This document shows, piece after piece, positions 19,805 to 28,511 of a stretch of 52,651 bases of DNA. The DNA is taken from positions 1 through 52,651 of the forward strand of contig DATJPY010000005.1 in assembly GCA_035506135.1 (NCBI GenBank), read 5' to 3'. Below the pieces are notes generated by a model. The model did not search any database. It was not told the origin of the DNA and saw only the letters and a program-made list of their open reading frames with translations. This DNA is from DATJPY01 sp035506135. Lineage in GTDB: Bacteria; Myxococcota_A; UBA9160; PR03. The position numbers were made by a program, and so were the translations under genes. Position 1 is the stretch's first letter. Each line of letters opens with the position of its first letter.

Positions 19805-19832
19805 GGCACACGGGACCCGCGTTCGTCGGCGC

Positions 19833-21701
19833 TCAGAGCGGGATCCGCAGCTTCACCGACGTTCCCTGCATTCCGCTCGCGACGAGGAGCTCGCCGCCGA
19901 GCTCGGCCGCGCGGCGCCGCATGTTGCGCAATCCGCGGCCGCCGCCCAGGGCCGAGCCGCCAGTGCCCTCCACCTCGAAGCCCTGGCCGTCGTCCGCGAC
20001 TTCGACGAACGCGCAGGCGCGGCCCGCGGCGTCGCGCTCCTCGCCGGTGCGCACCACGAGGGTCGTCGCCTTCGTGTGTCGGATCGCGTTGGTGACGGCC
20101 TCCTGGAAGACGCGCAGCACCTGGAGCGCCGCCTGCGGACCGAAGCCCTCCGGCCGCGCCACGTCGCGCACGTCCCACTCGAAGCGCATGCCGCTCGGCT
20201 CGAGCCGGGGCTCGAGCCGAGCGCGCGCCATGCCGAGCAGCGGCACCAGATCGGGCTGCCCGGGGTCGAGGGAATCGATCGTGAGCCGCAGGTCCGCCAG
20301 CGCGTCGCGCAGCGCCTCGGCGACGGCGTCGCGCGTGAAGCCGCCGGCCTCGACCATCGCGAGCGCCGACACGAGCTGGCCGCCCGTCCCGTCGTGCATG
20401 TCGCGCATCAGGCGCTCGCGCTCGGCGGCGAGCGTCCGCGCGCGCTCGAGCTCGGCGACCCGCTCGTAGCTCGCGGCGAGCTCGCTGCGCTTCTCCTCGA
20501 CCCGGCGCTCGAGCTCCACGTTGATCTGCTCGGTGGTGGCGAGCGCGCGCCCGAGCATCGAGACCAGAACCGCGGCGGTGGTGAGGCCGATCAGCGGCCG
20601 CGCGACGCCGAAGAGCGCCAGGCCGAAGAGCGGGGCCCCGTGGATCAGGCTCGCGAGGTCGTGAATGCCGGCAGCGAGCACGAACAAGGTCGCGCCGAGC
20701 ACGAGCCATCCCGGCGTGAGCTCGCTGCGCCGCCAGTTGCCGAGCGCGAGCGGCACGAGGTAGGCGCCGATGCTCGTGTAGAGGAGCCACCAGAGGTTGT
20801 CGACGAAGGGCACCAGCACCGGCGCCACCAGGGCCCGGGCGGCGGCGCCGATCGCGACGGACGCGGCGAAGACGCGCTCGAGGCGGGGCCGGCGCAGGCC
20901 GAGCGCCCGGTGGAACCCGATCGCGAGGCAGGGCACGAAGGCATGTCCGACCGTCGCGAAGGCCCAGTCGCCCCAGCCGCCCGCAGGGAGCCGGAGCGCC
21001 GGCGAGAGGTCGCCCGCGGACCAGAAGAGCGTTCCCGCTGCGAACCAGCGCGCTGCGCCGCTCGCATCCCAGCGCGAGAGCGCCAGCACGAGCGCCCCAC
21101 TCGCGAGGCCGAAGAGCGTGAAGACCAACGGCAGCGTGGCGTGTATCAGCACCTCGCGCCGGTAGTTGGGTCCGACGAGGTGCGCGGGTCCCAGCTCGAG
21201 GTTGCTGAGGGACCCGATCGACGCCGGCGCGATGCTGAAGTGGACCGCGATCCGGTTCGCGCCGTCGCGCAGCGCGCCGCGGGGAATGCGGGTATAGAGC
21301 AGGCCCGGACCTCCGGCCGTCCCGGCCACGTCGCCTGCGTTCCACTCCGCGACGGGCCGATCGTTGACGGAGAGCGAGAGCCGGGTCCAGGCGCCGACCA
21401 CCGACACGGCCCAAGGCTCCTCGGAGCGCGTCGGGGCTTCGAAGTCGGCCCGGTACCAGCCCTCGGTGGCTCGGATGCGGCGGGGCAGTGACCAGACGTC
21501 GGGGAGCTCCACCTCGCGCCAGCCCCGTTCCGCATCGGGCGGCGGCGTCGGCGCAGTGCCCTCGAAGAGCCCGACCCGGTCGAACGAGACGCCTCCCGCG
21601 CGCGACAGCGCGGCGGGGTCGGGCGCGCAGCCGGCGGCGGTGAGGCTCGCCGCGAGCGCGAGGGCGAGCCGCGCGGCCGCGAAGGGGGACCGGGGTCTCA
21701 C
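19833..21701 (-). CDS. Lipoprotein-type 7TM histidine kinase (NarX/DesK class)
   Basis: A 622-residue sensor kinase. The N-terminus is a lipoprotein signal with lipobox LTAAGC (Cys about 25). An extracytoplasmic jelly-roll-like domain follows (about 40-190, WYRADFEAP, WNAGDVAG), then about seven hydrophobic segments as in 7TMR-DISM sensors, a coiled coil, HisKA_3 with RERLMRDMHDGTGGQLVSA and a HATPase domain (FQEAVTNAIRHT, DDGQGF, GRGLRNMRRRA). The start is GTG 21701, with GGAGGG directly upstream. It is convergent with the LuxR-type regulator gene, 28 bases away, its likely target. A lipid-anchored N-terminus on a kinase is unusual. Confidence 0.9.
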   Translation of the reverse strand: MRPRSPFAAARLALALAASLTAAGCAPDPAALSRAGGVSFDRVGLFEGTAPTPPPDAERGWREVELPDVWSLPRRIRATEGWYRADFEAPTRSEEPWAVSVVGAWTRLSLSVNDRPVAEWNAGDVAGTAGGPGLLYTRIPRGALRDGANRIAVHFSIAPASIGSLSNLELGPAHLVGPNYRREVLIHATLPLVFTLFGLASGALVLALSRWDASGAARWFAAGTLFWSAGDLSPALRLPAGGWGDWAFATVGHAFVPCLAIGFHRALGLRRPRLERVFAASVAIGAAARALVAPVLVPFVDNLWWLLYTSIGAYLVPLALGNWRRSELTPGWLVLGATLFVLAAGIHDLASLIHGAPLFGLALFGVARPLIGLTTAAVLVSMLGRALATTEQINVELERRVEEKRSELAASYERVAELERARTLAAERERLMRDMHDGTGGQLVSALAMVEAGGFTRDAVAEALRDALADLRLTIDSLDPGQPDLVPLLGMARARLEPRLEPSGMRFEWDVRDVARPEGFGPQAALQVLRVFQEAVTNAIRHTKATTLVVRTGEERDAAGRACAFVEVADDGQGFEVEGTGGSALGGGRGLRNMRRRAAELGGELLVASGMQGTSVKLRIPL

Positions 21702-21741
21702 GCCCTCCGACGGTACCGCGTCTACACGAAAGCCGGTTCCT

Positions 21742-22020
21742 TCAGAGCCGCGCCGCCCACTCGGACGGCGAGGGGAGGGCGGGGTCGAGCCGGCCCACGG
21801 CGCGCTCCACCCGGCGGGCGGCGCGCGGCGGGAGCTGCATTCCGTGCGCGCGCAGGAAGGCACCCAGATGCCCGCGACAGAAGGCGACTCCCTGCGCCCG
21901 CGTCATCGCCTCGGGATCGATGCCGAGCTCGCGAAGGCGAAGCCAGAGCGCGTAGCGGGGCACCAGCCGGCCGACGCCGACCGAGATCTCGGCATGGAGG
22001 TGGTCGAAGCCGCGCCGCAA
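21742..22020 (-). CDS. Small conserved-looking hypothetical protein
   Basis: A 92-residue protein without recognised domain or signal peptide. It is helical in appearance, with one Cys (AFCRGHLGAF) and a Pro/Arg-rich C-terminus. The start is a TTG with GGGGAGG 6 bases upstream, which argues for real translation. It sits between the MutS-like gene (61 bases upstream) and the histidine kinase (40 bases downstream) on the same strand, so it may be co-transcribed. Function unknown. Confidence 0.5.
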   Translation of the reverse strand: MRRGFDHLHAEISVGVGRLVPRYALWLRLRELGIDPEAMTRAQGVAFCRGHLGAFLRAHGMQLPPRAARRVERAVGRLDPALPSPSEWAARL

Positions 22021-22081
22021 GGCCGTCCTCCCCTCTTCTCGGAGGAAGTGGCCGGGCGACGCGCGTGCGTGGCATCTGCGG

Positions 22082-23899
22082 CTAGACCTCGAGCCCGACC
22101 GCGCGCATCAGGGCCAGTGCGTTGCTGCGCGTGACCGCGCCCGGATGCATGCGGTAGTCGAAGCGGACGCGCCCGTCGACCAGCTCGTCCTCGAAGTGCA
22201 CGTTCTCTGCCGCCGGAGCCAGGGCCTCGGCGATCTGCGCCAGCGCGAGGTCGTGCGTCGTGACGAGCCCGATCGCGCCCCGCTGGATCAGGCTGCGCAC
22301 GACGGCCTCGGCACCGATGCGCCGATCGTGCGAGTTCGTCCCGTGCAGGATCTCGTCGAGCAGGAAGAGCGCGGGCGCGGCTTCGCTGGCGAGGCCGACG
22401 ATCTGGCGGAGGCGCTGGATCTCGGCGTAGAAGCGCGAGGCGCCTTCCTGCAGCGAGTCGAGCACGCGGATCGAGGCGCCGACCGCGAGCGGCGTCATCC
22501 GCAGCCGCCGGGCGCGCACGGGCGCACCCGCCTGCGCCAGCACGGCCTGGGTGCCGAGCGTCCGCAGCAGCGTGCTCTTGCCCGACATGTTGGAGCCGCT
22601 CACCACGAGCAGTTGCCGCGGCTCTCCGAGCGACACGTCGTTGCGTACGCAGCGCGACGCGGGGAGCAGCGGGTGGCCCACGGCCAGTGCCTCGAAGCGC
22701 GGGGCACCGCTGCAGATCTCGGGGAAGGCGTCGTCGGGATTCTCTGCGGCGTGGGTGCCGAGCGACGCGAGCGCCTCGAGCTCGCCGACCGCCGTGACCC
22801 AGCGGCGCAGCGCGGGCCCGCAGCGCGCGCGCCAGGCGTCGATCGCGAAGGCCACCTGCGTGGTGAAGAGGAGCGCCGCGCCGATCGGCGCGAAGAGCTG
22901 GTTGCGGCGCGCGTCGGCGAGCTGGGACAGCCGCTGGAGGCGGGCGATCTCCCGCGAGGCGCGCCGTCCAGGCGCGCCTCCCGCCTCCGCGAGTCGGGCC
23001 TGCAGCGCGGCGAGGCGCGGTGCCGTGAACCGCTCGCGCTCCATCACCGCGAGCAGCCGCGCCAGCAGCTCGAGGTTGCGCGCCGGCTCGTCGATCGCGC
23101 GCAGCGTGCGCCGCACGCGGTGGTGCACCGCCGTGGCGAGCAGGAGCTCGGCGGCCAGCACCAGGAGCCAGGGGATGATCGGCACCCCGAGCAGGGTGGC
23201 GCCGAACGCCGCGGCGGACGCAGCCGAGAGTCCGGCCGCCGCGGCGCGCAGCGCGCGCGAAGGTGGCGGCGGCGCGCCCTCTCCCCAGCGCGCGAGCGCC
23301 TCGCCGTGCAGGTCCGGCGCCACCTCGTCGGCGAGGCACGCGAGCTCCTCGCGCAGGTCGTGGCGCGCCGCGAGCTCCGCGACTGCGGCTTGGCGCTCGC
23401 GCACGGCATCGGGCCCGGCGGGTGCGAGCAGCCAGCCCGCGAGCGTCTCCTCGCCGGCCGGGGTGCGCGCGCGGCAGAGCAGCTCGAAGAGGCCGCCGCG
23501 CCCGAAGAGGTCGAGGTCCTCGGCGTACGGGTGGTGCGGATCGCGGAAGCGCTCGCCCGCGGATCCGCGCCCGGCGAAGCGCGCCTCGAGCCGCGCGACG
23601 CCGTCCTCGTACCAGCGCACGGCGCGCGCCGCCTGTGTCTCGCGGTGCAGCACGCGATCGTGCCAGACCACGAGCGCCGCGAACGCGAGCACGGGAGCCC
23701 AGAGCCAGTGGCCGCTGATCCGGTGCGACCCGAACGCGAGCCAGGCCAGCGCGACGCCGGCCGCGAAGACCGCGAGCCGCGCATTCGACAGCCGCGCAGC
23801 AGTGCGCTGCGCGTCCGCGCGGCTCGCCCGCCGCAGCGCGAGGCGGCGGTCGTACTCCGATCGGATCGCCGCGCTCGCGGGGCTCGCCGGCTCGCACAT
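22082..23899 (-). CDS. Membrane-associated MutS-family ATPase
   Basis: A 605-residue protein whose C-terminal third is a MutS-type ABC ATPase: Walker A SGSNMSGKSTLL, Walker B LFLLDEILHGTNSHDR and the downstream His switch VTTHD. It lacks the N-terminal mismatch-recognition domains of MutS1. Instead it has two hydrophobic segments near residues 40-80 and another near 225-260, suggesting membrane attachment. This architecture is known among MutS relatives in several phyla but has no established repair role. ATG 23899 is chosen because the upstream extension looks unstructured; its Shine-Dalgarno is weak. Confidence 0.8.
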   Translation of the reverse strand: MCEPASPASAAIRSEYDRRLALRRASRADAQRTAARLSNARLAVFAAGVALAWLAFGSHRISGHWLWAPVLAFAALVVWHDRVLHRETQAARAVRWYEDGVARLEARFAGRGSAGERFRDPHHPYAEDLDLFGRGGLFELLCRARTPAGEETLAGWLLAPAGPDAVRERQAAVAELAARHDLREELACLADEVAPDLHGEALARWGEGAPPPPSRALRAAAAGLSAASAAAFGATLLGVPIIPWLLVLAAELLLATAVHHRVRRTLRAIDEPARNLELLARLLAVMERERFTAPRLAALQARLAEAGGAPGRRASREIARLQRLSQLADARRNQLFAPIGAALLFTTQVAFAIDAWRARCGPALRRWVTAVGELEALASLGTHAAENPDDAFPEICSGAPRFEALAVGHPLLPASRCVRNDVSLGEPRQLLVVSGSNMSGKSTLLRTLGTQAVLAQAGAPVRARRLRMTPLAVGASIRVLDSLQEGASRFYAEIQRLRQIVGLASEAAPALFLLDEILHGTNSHDRRIGAEAVVRSLIQRGAIGLVTTHDLALAQIAEALAPAAENVHFEDELVDGRVRFDYRMHPGAVTRSNALALMRAVGLEV

Positions 23900-23994
23900 C
23901 GGGCCGCGAGTCTCCCGCAGCCGCGCGCGCGCTGCACCCGCCCGCGTCGCCGCGAGCCGCAAAACGGGGTACGGTGGGACCACGGGGGGGGACG

Positions 23995-25422
23995 ATGGCG
24001 GGCCGGCACAGCCTCGCGATCTGGGTCGCGCTGGCGACGGGGGCCGCCGCGCCCGCCGCCGCGGAGAGCAGCTTCCTGATCCCGATCGGGCGATCGCCGA
24101 TCGAGCTCGGGACGGCTTGGAGCACGGCGAGCAACGGGCCGCGCGGGGACCCCGGCACCTGCGTCGAGTCGGAGTCGACCGAGCCCGGCGCGGGGGAGGT
24201 GCCTTCGTACTCCCTGGTGACGCTCTCGCGGGCAGGAGGCCGCCTGGTGCTGGGCGTCTACGTGTCGGTGCCGATCGCGACCGACACGCTGAAGGGAGCG
24301 CGGCTCACCGACGCCGCGCGCCGCATGGCGGCCTCGCAGCCCGATTCGTTCCGCGGCGTCTGCGGCGACGGATTCATCGCCGCCGTGACGCGCGGCGCGA
24401 GCTACATCGCGGAGCTGGAGGTCGACCCGCGCGACGCCTCGCGCGCCACCCAGGTGCTGGACGCGAACCAGTACCTCGGCACCACCCCCGATCGCGACCG
24501 CTTCAAGCAGGCGATCGAGTCGGTGACGACGCAGTTCCATGTCGTCGCGCGCGAGCTGCCGGGCGGCAGCCATGCCGCGGCGACGCCCGTGGTGCCGGCG
24601 GCGATGCTGAGGCGCGCCCTCGCCACCTCGGGCGCGGTGACCGAGGACTCCGCGCGTCCGTACCTGGCCGCCTTCGTCGCGTATCCGAAGGACGCCGCCA
24701 CCGGGGTGGAGATCGGGTTCGGAGAGGGCTTCACCCGTGAGCGCGAGGCGGCGCAGGTCTTCCTCTGGGACCGCCGCGGCACCGGCGTCGGCACGGCAGG
24801 CCGCGCCGCCGACCTCCGCATGGCCCAGTCCCACGCCGACTCGAGCTCGCAGCCTGCCCCCCCGGCGCCTCCGGGGCAGAGCGACCGCACCGAGCATCCC
24901 GCAAGCGCCGCCCCGGGCGGCGCGCGCAGCGAGGCGCAGTCCGCGGAGCCGAGCGAAGTCAACAGACTCGCGACAGCCCAGCAACCCGCGACCGGGCAGC
25001 GAGCCGAAGGCGAGCGAGGTTCATCAGGACTCGCCGGAGCTCAACGACCCCCCCTCCACCCCCAGGCCGCCCTCGTCTTCTCGACGCCCACCGGCGTCGA
25101 GGTGTACGCGACGACCGAGGCCCCCCCGGGCGTCTACTCCGAGCTGGTCGGGCACCGCCGCTACTGGGTGCCCGGGGCGGCCGACGGCACGGCCTCCGTC
25201 AAGGACGCGATTCGCTCCGCTTCCGCGGGCTCCGCTCCCGCGCGCGGGACCACGATCTTGAGCTCGCTCTCGGGCGTCGTCCTCACCGATGCGGCGCCTG
25301 TCGCTGGCGTCCACAGCGAGGCTGCGGGCTCGCTGCACGCCTGGATCGCCGGCGTCGCCGCGCCGAGCCCCGAGGAGCAGCAGGCGCTCGCGGCCGCGGC
25401 CCGCGCCGCCGCCGCGCGCTGA
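23995..25422 (+). CDS. Secreted protein of unknown function carrying an in-frame repeat insertion
   Basis: A 475-residue protein with a Sec signal peptide (MAGRHSLAIWVALATGAAAPAAA-ES, split by its hydrophobic core). The N-terminal part (about 25-285) contains regular alpha/beta sequence with two Cys (GTCVE, GVCGD) that could form a disulphide. The middle, about residues 291-343, is low-complexity and coincides with repeat copy B, translated in frame. A short C-terminal domain follows (ALVFSTPTGVEVYATTE onward). No family is recognised. ATG 23995 has a G-run 4 bases upstream. Divergent from the MutS-like gene. The insertion may have expanded a linker between two domains. Confidence 0.6.
   Translation: MAGRHSLAIWVALATGAAAPAAAESSFLIPIGRSPIELGTAWSTASNGPRGDPGTCVESESTEPGAGEVPSYSLVTLSRAGGRLVLGVYVSVPIATDTLKGARLTDAARRMAASQPDSFRGVCGDGFIAAVTRGASYIAELEVDPRDASRATQVLDANQYLGTTPDRDRFKQAIESVTTQFHVVARELPGGSHAAATPVVPAAMLRRALATSGAVTEDSARPYLAAFVAYPKDAATGVEIGFGEGFTREREAAQVFLWDRRGTGVGTAGRAADLRMAQSHADSSSQPAPPAPPGQSDRTEHPASAAPGGARSEAQSAEPSEVNRLATAQQPATGQRAEGERGSSGLAGAQRPPLHPQAALVFSTPTGVEVYATTEAPPGVYSELVGHRRYWVPGAADGTASVKDAIRSASAGSAPARGTTILSSLSGVVLTDAAPVAGVHSEAAGSLHAWIAGVAAPSPEEQQALAAAARAAAAR
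24867..25022 (+). repeat. Dispersed structured element, copy B (two modules, inside a gene)
   Basis: Module 1 (24867-24960) has GCCTCCGGGGC, a divergent middle block, CCCGCAAGC, a perfect 8-bp hairpin (GCGCCGCC 24905-24912, loop CCG, GGCGGCGC 24916-24923), GCGCAGCGAG and GAGCGAAGTC. Module 2 (24961-25022) has CAGCAACCC, a small hairpin CCCG/CGGG and AGCGAGCCGAAGGCGAGCGA. The same two-module order occurs in copy C. It is read through by the secreted-protein gene in the same frame as copy D is read in the crotonase gene. Confidence 0.8.
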
Positions 25423-25441
25423 CGGCGGCCGGCCCTCCGAG

Positions 25442-25447
25442 TAGAAT
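25442..25447 (+). promoter_or_regulatory. Putative -10 box of the radical SAM operon
   Basis: TAGAAT (25442-25447) lies 24 bases before the GTG start, in an intergenic region of 49 bases. The same hexamer followed by a C/G-rich discriminator occurs upstream of citrate synthase (34200) and the DksA-type gene (39268). No good -35 box is seen. Confidence 0.4.
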
Positions 25448-25471
25448 GCGCGCTCCAAACCCGGAGGGACC

Positions 25472-27040
25472 GTGCGCGTCCTCTTGATCAACCCCTCGTA
25501 CCCGTTCGAGGAATTCCCGAGGCTCCTCGTCACGCTCCCCTACGTGGCCGCGGCGCTCCGCGCCGAGGGTCACGAGGTCGAGATCCTCGACCTCCTGCTG
25601 GCGCGCACGACGCCGGACAAGATCGAGCGCCGCATGCAGCGCCTGCAGCCCGACCTGGTGGGCATCACCTCCGTGACGCTCAACCACCACATCGCGAGCC
25701 AGATCGCGGAGGTGGTGCGCAAGTGCGATCCGCGCGTCCCCATCGCGATGGGCGGGCCGCACGTCTCGTTCGAGATCGAGGGGTCGTTCCGCGATCTGCC
25801 TGCGCTCGACTTCATCGGCATCGGCGAGGGCGAGCACACCATGGTCGAGCTCGCCCGCGCGCTCGAGGGGCGAATGGACGTGCGCGACGTGCGCGGCCTG
25901 GCCGGCGTCGATCGCGACACCGGCAAGGTCTGGCGCACCGCGCCGCGGCCGCTGCTCGATGACCTCGACACGCTGCCGAACCCGGCCCGCGACCTGATGC
26001 CGCTCGCGCGCTATCTCGCCTTCGACAGCCACGCGAGCGTCGTGACGAGCCGCGGCTGTCCCTACGAGTGCATCTTCTGCTCGGCGCCGCAGTGGACGGG
26101 GCGCAAGGTGCGTTATCGCGACCCGGCCGCCTGCGTCGACGAGATCGAAGAGCTGGCGCGGCTCGGCTTCACGGAGATCACGATCGAGGACGATCTCTTC
26201 ACGCTCTATCGCAAGCACTTCCTCGCCGTGTGCGGCGAGCTGATCCGCCGCGATACGGGGATCCGCTGGAACGCCTTCTCGCGCGTCGACACCATCACCC
26301 CCGAGATCGTCGAGACGATGGCGCGCGCCGGCTGCCAGGCGATCTGCTTCGGCGTCGAGAGCGGCAACCAGGAGGTCCTCGACCTGGTGAAGAAGAGCTC
26401 GAACCTGGCCAAGGTGAAGGAGGCCATGCGGATGACCCAGGGCGTGGGCATCAGCGCGCTGGCCTCGTTCATCATCGGGCTGCCGGGCGAGACGGCCGAG
26501 ACGCTGCGCAAGACGGTCGAGTTCGCCAACGAGCTGCACCAGGAGTTCGGGTCGCTCTACGGCTTCCACATCCTGGCGCCGTTCCCGGGCACCGAGGTGC
26601 GCGACAAGGCGACCGAGTACGGGCTCGACATCCTGACCAGCGACTGGACCCGCTACGACGCCAACCACGTCGTGACGCGGACGGCCGGCGCCGACACGGC
26701 GGCGATCCAGGCGGTCGCCGACGAGTACGACGAGACCATGGAGCGCTACCTGAAGTACCAGGACTGGCTCTTCGAGCAGGGACGGCTCGAGGGCTTCGAG
26801 CGGAAGATGTATCTGCGCCGCCGCCGCCAGTCGCTGCTCTGGAAGATGCTGCTCGACGAGGTGGTCGAGGGCCTGCTGCCGATGCGGGGCGATGCGGTCG
26901 CCGAGCTCAAAGCCTCGGTGGCGGCCGCCACGGGCGTCGGCCGCGACCTCGTCGACGAGGAGATCGAGCGCGTGCTGGCGCTCGGCGCGCTGGTGGCCGA
27001 CGCGGGTGCGGAGGGCGTGCGGTTCCGCTGGGCGGAGTGA
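25472..27040 (+). CDS. B12-binding-type radical SAM protein
   Basis: A 522-residue class-B radical SAM enzyme. A Rossmann-like B12-binding domain (about 1-140, VLLINPSYPF, MGGPHVSFE, DFIGIGEGEHT) precedes the SAM barrel with CxxxCxxC (C196, C200, C203 in RGCPYECIFC) and FGVESGNQEVLD. The N-terminal domain lacks the DxHxxG cobalamin ligand motif, as is common in this class. Relatives act in hopanoid, bacteriochlorophyll and natural-product methylation or rearrangement; the substrate here is unknown. The GTG start has CGGAGGG 3 bases upstream. The next gene, a GMC oxidoreductase, overlaps its end, so the two may act on one substrate. Confidence 0.9.
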   Translation: MRVLLINPSYPFEEFPRLLVTLPYVAAALRAEGHEVEILDLLLARTTPDKIERRMQRLQPDLVGITSVTLNHHIASQIAEVVRKCDPRVPIAMGGPHVSFEIEGSFRDLPALDFIGIGEGEHTMVELARALEGRMDVRDVRGLAGVDRDTGKVWRTAPRPLLDDLDTLPNPARDLMPLARYLAFDSHASVVTSRGCPYECIFCSAPQWTGRKVRYRDPAACVDEIEELARLGFTEITIEDDLFTLYRKHFLAVCGELIRRDTGIRWNAFSRVDTITPEIVETMARAGCQAICFGVESGNQEVLDLVKKSSNLAKVKEAMRMTQGVGISALASFIIGLPGETAETLRKTVEFANELHQEFGSLYGFHILAPFPGTEVRDKATEYGLDILTSDWTRYDANHVVTRTAGADTAAIQAVADEYDETMERYLKYQDWLFEQGRLEGFERKMYLRRRRQSLLWKMLLDEVVEGLLPMRGDAVAELKASVAAATGVGRDLVDEEIERVLALGALVADAGAEGVRFRWAE

Positions 27041-28511
27041 CGCCACGGACGAGGTCCTGAAAGCCGACGCGGTGGTGATCGGCTCCGGGGCGGGCGGCGC
27101 GCCGGCGGCGGCTCGGCTCGCGGCTGCCGGTCTCGAGGTGATCGTGCTCGAGGCGGGCGCGCGCCTCGAGACCCGCGACTTCGACGGCGATGCGGCGAAG
27201 CTTCTGCCCCGGCTGATGAAGGCGGCCACGGCCCGCGACAGCGGGATGCAGCTCTACGCCGGCGCCTGCGTCGGCGGCTCCACCGTGGTGAACGACGCGC
27301 TCTGCTGGCGACCGCCGCCGGACGTCCTGGAGCGCTGGCGCGGCGAGCACGGGCTCACGGGTCTGACCGACGCCGCGCTCGCACCGCACGTCGACCGCGT
27401 CTGGCGCGAGATCAACGCCACGCCGACCGATCGCGCCCACCTGAACCGCAACGCGCACCGCCTCGAGCTCGGGGCCGCGCGCCTCGGATGGGCCGGCGAG
27501 GCGATGCCGCGCAACGTGCGCGGCTGCGTGAACCTCGGGCTCTGCAACCTCGGCTGCCCGAGCGGCGCGAAGCAGTCGGCCCTGCTCACGTGGCTGCCGC
27601 AGGCCGAGCGGGCCGGCGCGCGGGTGATCCCGCTCGCCCGCGCCGAGCGCATCGAGGTCGCCGCGGGGCGCGCGCGTGCGGTCGACGCCGTGCGGCTCGA
27701 TCCGGCGACCGGCGCGGCGGCCGGCCGCCTTCGCGTCGAGGCGCAGCGGGTGATCGCGGCCGCGGGCGTCCTCGAGACGCCGGCGCTCCTGCTGCGCAGC
27801 GGGCTCGACGCCGGCCGCGGACTGCACTTCCACTCGAGCGTGTACGTGACGGCGCGCTTCCCGGAGCCGGTGCTCGGCTTCTTCGGGCCGACCATGGCCT
27901 ACGCCGTCACCGAGTTCAGCGACGTGAACGGGCGCCGGGGCCCCGGCTACATGATCGAGAACGTGACGGTGTCGCCGAGCGTCACGGCCTCGTCGCTGCC
28001 GGGCTTCGGCGTCGAGCACGAGCGCGCGATGCAGGCGCTGACCCACCTGGCGCGCGCCGTCGTGGTGCTGCACGACCGCACGCGGGGCCGCGCCGAGATC
28101 GGGCGCGACGGGCGGCCGCGCATCGCGTACGCGCCCGTGCCCGAGGATCTCGCGCGGCTTCGCGACGCGATCCGCCAGGTCGCGGGCCTGTATCTGGAGG
28201 CCGGCGCGCTCGAGGTCTACCTCCCGGTGAACGGGCTCGCGCCCGTGCGGTCGCCCGGCGAGCTGGCCCGTCTCGACGCCGCCGACCTCTCGCCGCGCGA
28301 CTTCTCGCTGCTCTACGCGGTGCACCTGTTCGGCGGCGCCGCGATGGCCGGGTCGCGCGCGGGTGGCACCTGCGACGAGGACGGCCGCGTCTGGGGCGTC
28401 GCCGGGCTCTGGGTCAGCGACGCCTCGAGCCTGCCGACCAACACGGGCGTCAATCCGCAGGTCACGATCATGGCCAACGCGCTGCGCGTGGCCGAGGGCG
28501 CGGCCACATGA
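27006..28511 (+). CDS. GMC-family FAD oxidoreductase (start uncertain)
   Basis: An FAD-dependent GMC oxidoreductase, related to the large subunits of membrane-bound alcohol, gluconate and sorbitol dehydrogenases. FAD-binding GSGAGGAPAAARLAAAG is near the N-terminus, VGGSTVVND follows, and the C-terminal active-site region has VHLFGGAAM (His) and TNTGVNPQVT (Asn). A Cys-rich segment GCVNLGLCNLGCPSGAK is typical of this subgroup. There is no in-frame ATG, GTG or TTG at the expected N-terminus. The annotated GTG 27006 overlaps the radical SAM gene by 35 bases, and CTG 27057 behind GAGG would give the usual family start. Its stop overlaps the next gene by ATGA. Confidence 0.85.
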   Translation: MRRACGSAGRSDATDEVLKADAVVIGSGAGGAPAAARLAAAGLEVIVLEAGARLETRDFDGDAAKLLPRLMKAATARDSGMQLYAGACVGGSTVVNDALCWRPPPDVLERWRGEHGLTGLTDAALAPHVDRVWREINATPTDRAHLNRNAHRLELGAARLGWAGEAMPRNVRGCVNLGLCNLGCPSGAKQSALLTWLPQAERAGARVIPLARAERIEVAAGRARAVDAVRLDPATGAAAGRLRVEAQRVIAAAGVLETPALLLRSGLDAGRGLHFHSSVYVTARFPEPVLGFFGPTMAYAVTEFSDVNGRRGPGYMIENVTVSPSVTASSLPGFGVEHERAMQALTHLARAVVVLHDRTRGRAEIGRDGRPRIAYAPVPEDLARLRDAIRQVAGLYLEAGALEVYLPVNGLAPVRSPGELARLDAADLSPRDFSLLYAVHLFGGAAMAGSRAGGTCDEDGRVWGVAGLWVSDASSLPTNTGVNPQVTIMANALRVAEGAAT

